A stretch of DNA of 64,000 bases from Carya illinoinensis (Eukaryota; Streptophyta; Magnoliopsida; Fagales; Juglandaceae), in assembly GCF_018687715.1 (NCBI RefSeq), contig NC_056752.1, positions 14,388,001 through 14,452,000 of the forward strand, given 5' to 3'. The notes under the pieces were generated by a model. It was not told the DNA's origin. It did not search any database and was given only the letters and a program-made list of their open reading frames with translations. Below are positions 60,135-64,000 of this stretch, piece after piece. How positions within the stretch are numbered: position 1 is the first letter of the stretch; each line of letters begins with the position of its first letter. The translations under genes and the position numbers were made by a program.

Positions 60135-60701
60135 AACTTGCTAGTTTTTAACCTTTGTCTGTTTTATACTTTATTGGGGAGATCAATTAATTTTAAAATA
60201 GTGACTATATATATTGCACTCTTCAACCAAAATGTGTCACGTTAGCAAAATAGATTCATCCACACAAAATCAAAACACACAATTATAATAAAAAAACTTT
60301 AAAACTAAATTTATAAAAACATCTTTAAGAAAAATGGTGACCTACCTGAGTGATCTGCCTGATTCCCGCAAACTCTAGCCGGAATCTGTTTAATTGTCGG
60401 CCACCATGCAGCTCCAAAAGATAGCCAGATTGATGGTAATATTTTATATAGATATCTGGATGTTAAAATTAATATAATTTTTTTAATCAAGCAGTACTAT
60501 TTCTTACATTATAAGAAAGTTCTAAAAATAGCCAGAGTTTGAAAAATTACAGATAAATTAATTATCACGAGAGTGAAAATATTTTTCAATTATAGTACTT
60601 TTAGTTTTCTTCCTTGTAAGTCCAATTTAATTTTATATATTATTTTTCATTAAAAAATATTTAACTTCTTGGCTCATTTTATTTAAGGAAAATTCTATAT
60701 A

Positions 60702-60836
60702 CCATACTATCATCCAATTTTTATCACATTATGTAAAATATGGCATGTTTATCAATATTGAAAGATTTTTTAATAATAAATGTGTCACATCTTACATATG
60801 AAAGTGAAATAAGAGTTTCTTGTATATAGCATTACT
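60702..60836. mobile_element. Possible small MITE
   Basis: Ends ATTCTATATACCA and, reversed, AATGCTATATACAAG form an imperfect inverted repeat around AT-rich sequence. Weak. Confidence 0.35.
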
Positions 60837-61002
60837 CTTTACTTAATTTTCATCCAATAATAACACAAATCATGGGTCAATCAGAGGGCTAGTGGAAATC
60901 AGGGCGGGCTCAATGGTAAGACCACTGAAGCCATTGACTAAGGCCCCCCACTCTATGTAAGGCCCCCAAAATAAAAAAAATGAGGTATTTTTTTATGAGT
61001 TT

Positions 61003-61158
61003 TGCTACATACAAGTAAAGTCGCGTACTAATCTGCGTACCAATACTGATTTATTCATACTTAAAATTTAAGTTAATACTGTTTTTAATAAAATCTACTT
61101 TTTGACCAATCACATCAAATTAGTACACAGATTAGTGCACAATTGTACTTGCAACTAT
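61003..61158. mobile_element. MITE with about 38-bp inverted repeats
   Basis: Arms at about 61004-61041 and 61118-61156: ACTAATCTGCGTACCAAT against, reversed, ACTAATCTGTGTACTAAT, and AAGTAAAGTCGCGT against AAGTACAATTGTGC. The loop is about 75 bases. No coding. Confidence 0.6.
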
Positions 61159-62135
61159 ATTTTTTCTTTTTTTATAAAAAAAATTGAAAAAAAAATGAAA
61201 AACCATTTCATTAAATAAAATTTCAAATAAATTTGATATTTTTCAAATTGTGCAAGGCTCCATAATACTAAATTTAATATTTAAGTATAATGAATTATTT
61301 ATATTTTAAATAATTTTTTAAGATCTTGCTAAATTGAGATATATATAAAATTTGCATTGATGCCTTATTTTAAGTTGTTGCATTAAATATAAATTCAAAA
61401 AAAATTTATTTAAATATTTGAAATAAAATCTCATTTTATTGAAAATTTTGAAAATATTCCATATAATAACTTATATTTATTGTATTATAATTACGAATAA
61501 TTAACTTAAATTTTTCCTTAACCCTCAATTTATATTGAACCACCCTGGTTGGTAGAAATTGAAAGATATTGATCATGTTTTGGGAATATTTGAACGGGTA
61601 AGCTTGAAATTAAATTATTTATTAATAAACCCATCTTGATATGGTAATTAAACATCAAACGTGGGAAATCGAAATATGAATTTCCATTTTGTTTTTTCGT
61701 TTATGTTATAGTTTTTAATCCTTTTTTTTTTTTTTAATTATTTTGCACTTGGAACAGATTCACACTTGATCACTAAAAGGACAAAAAGCACCAGTACCAG
61801 AGCAGACGCTATCAATTTGATTTCTTTAATATATCTTCACACTTTCTGTTCATCTCTAATTGAAGGCATTAGTAATTCGTGCTAAAATAATCACAGATTC
61901 ATGATTCACTCGTGGAGTACATATTTTAGGCAATTTGATTAATCAAGCGCCACTATCGACTGCATATATATAATCCACATACACCTGATTAATTGGCAAC
62001 AACGTATAACAAAGCATGAGCCTAGCCATGTAAGAAACACAAACCCTAAAAGCCTAATCCTTCCAACATAATGGCAATCAACTCTCCCTAGCTAGCAGCA
62101 ACCACCATATATAATTTTTCTTAGTCTTGTCCAAA
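61159..62135. other. Upstream region of the ALMT gene
   Basis: AT-rich, no ORF. A TATATAA at 61967-61973 lies about 165 bases before the ATG and is a reasonable TATA box. Nothing in it identifies a specific regulator. Confidence 0.4.
61967..61973 (+). promoter_or_regulatory. Candidate TATA box of the ALMT gene
   Basis: TATATAA in TGCATATATATAATCCACAT; distance to ATG fits a short 5' UTR. AT-rich surroundings make it weak. Confidence 0.35.
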
Positions 62136-64000
62136 ATGGTGAAGGAAAATGAAGTGTCGGAGAAACTGGAATGGAGGATCAATTTCCCAGACAGGAAATC
62201 GAAGGTGTTGGTCCCAGAATCTGGGATTCTGGACAAAACTTGGGCTGGGTTAAAAGGTCTTCTAGGAAGGTTCACCTCGATGGTTTTGAAGTTCTTAGAA
62301 AATGCTTGGAATTTAGGAGTTGCAGAACCTAAGAAAGTCATCCATGGTGTCAAAGTAGGGTTGACCCTTTTCCTCGTATCACTTTTTTACTATATGAAGC
62401 CTTTGTACGACGGTCTTGGAGGAAATGCTATGTGGGCAATTATGACGGTTGTCGTTGTTTTTGAATCGAATGTGGGTTAGTACTCCAAAAATATATTCAA
62501 ATTCCTAGATACGCTTTTCTTATACGTCTTTTGTAATATCATCATCACTTCTGATCTATTACATAAATAACGTTATAACGGCGCAGGTGCGACACTCTAC
62601 AAGTGCTTTAATAGAGTAATAGGGACTTTTCTTGCTGGATCTCTTGCTTTAGGTGTTCAGTGGATTGCATGCAAATCAGGAGAAAGTTTCGAGCCCATAG
62701 TTATTGGAGTTTCAGTTTTCTTCTTAGGTACATACGTACGTGCTTGTGTTTTCTTGGATAATTTTCTTTGGCAATTGAGAATTCCTGGAACAAAAAATAA
62801 AGAAGCTAATACTTTCCTTGTTTTGGTTGCATGCAGCTTCGGCAGCAACTTTCTCTCGATTTATTCCCTCTGTGAAAACTCATTTTGACTATGGTACCAT
62901 GATCTTCATCCTCACCTTCAGCTTAGTTTCAGTTTCTGGGTATCGTGAGGATGAAGTGTTTCAGTTGGGACACCAAAGGTTGTCAACTATTGCCATTGGG
63001 ACCTCTCTTTGCATCATTATCACCATTATCGTCTATCCCATTTGGTCCGGCACTGAGCTCCACCTCTTGATCTTTCGTAACCTAGGAAAACTTGCCGACT
63101 CCCTTGAAGGTATGCATGAACATACACTCCAATTTTCAGATCAATATCTCTTTTAAATTCTTATCAGAACATTGAGCGTTACAAATGGGAGAGAAATTGA
63201 TATATGAATCGAGTTAATGCTCCTCAAAAAATTTATAAGAACAGTAATAAATGCATGTTGTAGTCATGTCTTTTCTTCTACTTGAGCCTCTCCGGACTCA
63301 AGGAGATCTTTCTTCTTAATTTTCCAAATCAAAAGCATTAATTTCTTTGTCAAGTTGAAATTCAACAGGATGTGTAACCGAGTACTTCGAGGAAGGCAAA
63401 ACTGTGCCAGAAAGTGAGAAAGATGGCAGTAAAAGAATATTGCAAGGCTATAAATGTGTGCTTAATTCCAAGGGAACTGAAGAATCCATGGTAGGGCTGC
63501 TAACTAACTCTCGGCCTAGTGGGTCAATTTGCTAGCAGTGATACAACTTGACTGCTCAATCGTTTTTACTTTTTCCAATTTTCTAGGCCAAGTTGGCAAT
63601 ATGGGAACCTGGGCATGATCGGTTCAACTTCCGACATCCATGGAAACAATACCTTAAGGTTGGAGCCGCAATGCGTAACTGTGCCTATTGTGTCGAGGCT
63701 CTCAACAGTTCCGTAAACTCAAAAAATCAGGTTACCACCTCCTAGCTAGCTAGAATAAGAATCGTCAGGTTGTTAGGAAAACTGTTGATTTAAATGGTAT
63801 TTGTAATTTTGTTTACACATTTTAACACCATATATATATTTTCTTAGGTATTCTTGCGATATGAATTCCAATAATATTTGTGCTTTTTTACAGGCACCAG
63901 AGCATCTAAAGAAGCATCTCAGGGATGCATGCATGGCATTGAGCTCCTGTTCTTCATATGTCCTAAAAGAATTGGCCCTTACAGTAGAAAATACCACCAA
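62136..64000 (+). CDS. Aluminium-activated malate transporter (ALMT) family anion channel, 5' part
   Basis: Six exons: 62136-62475, 62587-62727, 62837-63109, 63369-63490, 63587-63730 and 63894 to the window end. All introns are GT-AG, and the frame joins across every one (340 codons through exon 5). The start ATG is the first in frame after the promoter; TTG at 62127 is not a start. Residues 1-70 are hydrophilic; 70-190 hold the membrane core ([96 protein letters not shown]). Then come the conserved PIWSG and a CVTEYFEE segment beginning the cytosolic helical domain ([39 protein letters not shown]). ALMT proteins are anion channels for malate and other anions in plasma membrane or tonoplast. 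The sequence reads most like ALMT2/ALMT10-type members, a tentative call. Odd: FESNVG where FE(Y/F)TVG is usual. The 3' end lies outside the window. Confidence 0.93.

Noticed and set aside
62127..62135. Upstream TTG as start of the ALMT protein
   Set aside because: Plant genes use ATG; the ATG at 62136 gives the usual short N-terminus.

Overview
This is a plant nuclear window, AT-rich and dominated by transposable elements. It holds one clearly functional-looking gene, the start of an aluminium-activated malate transporter (ALMT) gene at 62136-64000, with five complete canonical GT-AG introns. The MITE termini (GTTTGGATAGTG-type, and TTGGTTA/TAACCAA ends with ATGAGATGAG-type inner repeats) suggest a woody rosid, possibly Fagales/Juglandaceae. 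That species guess rests on memory and is weak.

Region 1 (1-2324): a decayed FAR1/FHY3-type (MULE-derived) fragment at 535-1078, then C-, AG- and CT-rich simple repeats. Region 2 (2325-6150): a 3.8-kb minus-strand solo LTR with a perfect 5-bp target duplication (ATATG), inserted into or beside an older LTR. Region 3 (about 6156-21615): an old plus-strand LTR pair (6156-6777 and about 20941-21615) with a PBS-like site but no recognisable gag-pol. Its interior holds two LTR-like tracts starting TGTGATGCCC / TGTGGCACCC, a roughly 74-bp tandem array, and a decayed 6-kb LINE (14025-20051) inserted into that array.

Region 4 (22362-58262) is the core of the window: a nested stack of retrotransposons. 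The outermost is a minus-strand Ty3/gypsy element of the Tat type (LTRs 22362-22754 and 57867-58262, ATATA on both outer sides). Reading leftwards it has gag, protease, RT, RNase H, integrase, a 77-78-bp tandem array and an antisense (plus-strand) extra ORF. That antisense ORF was split twice. The first insertion is a solo LTR at 25350-29294 (TSD TGTTC) that carries an internal 1.75-kb tandem duplication. The second is a plus-strand Athila-like element at 29801-49965 (TSD CCTCC). The second was itself invaded by a minus-strand Athila-like element at 34136-45234, whose right end is deleted and joined directly to the host RT. A further solo LTR (55430-57002) sits in the outer gag and carries a MITE. 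Removing the two insertions in the antisense ORF together with one TSD each restores the local reading frame at both sites, which supports the boundaries independently. Without these two inserts the outer element would be about 11.8 kb (about 10.2 kb if the gag solo LTR is also removed).

Region 5 (58263-62135): gene-poor flank with small MITE-like elements and a CT microsatellite, leading into the ALMT promoter. All retroelement coding regions are broken by stops and frameshifts, many of them TGG to TAG or CGA to TGA, as expected for long-methylated DNA. None looks autonomous now.
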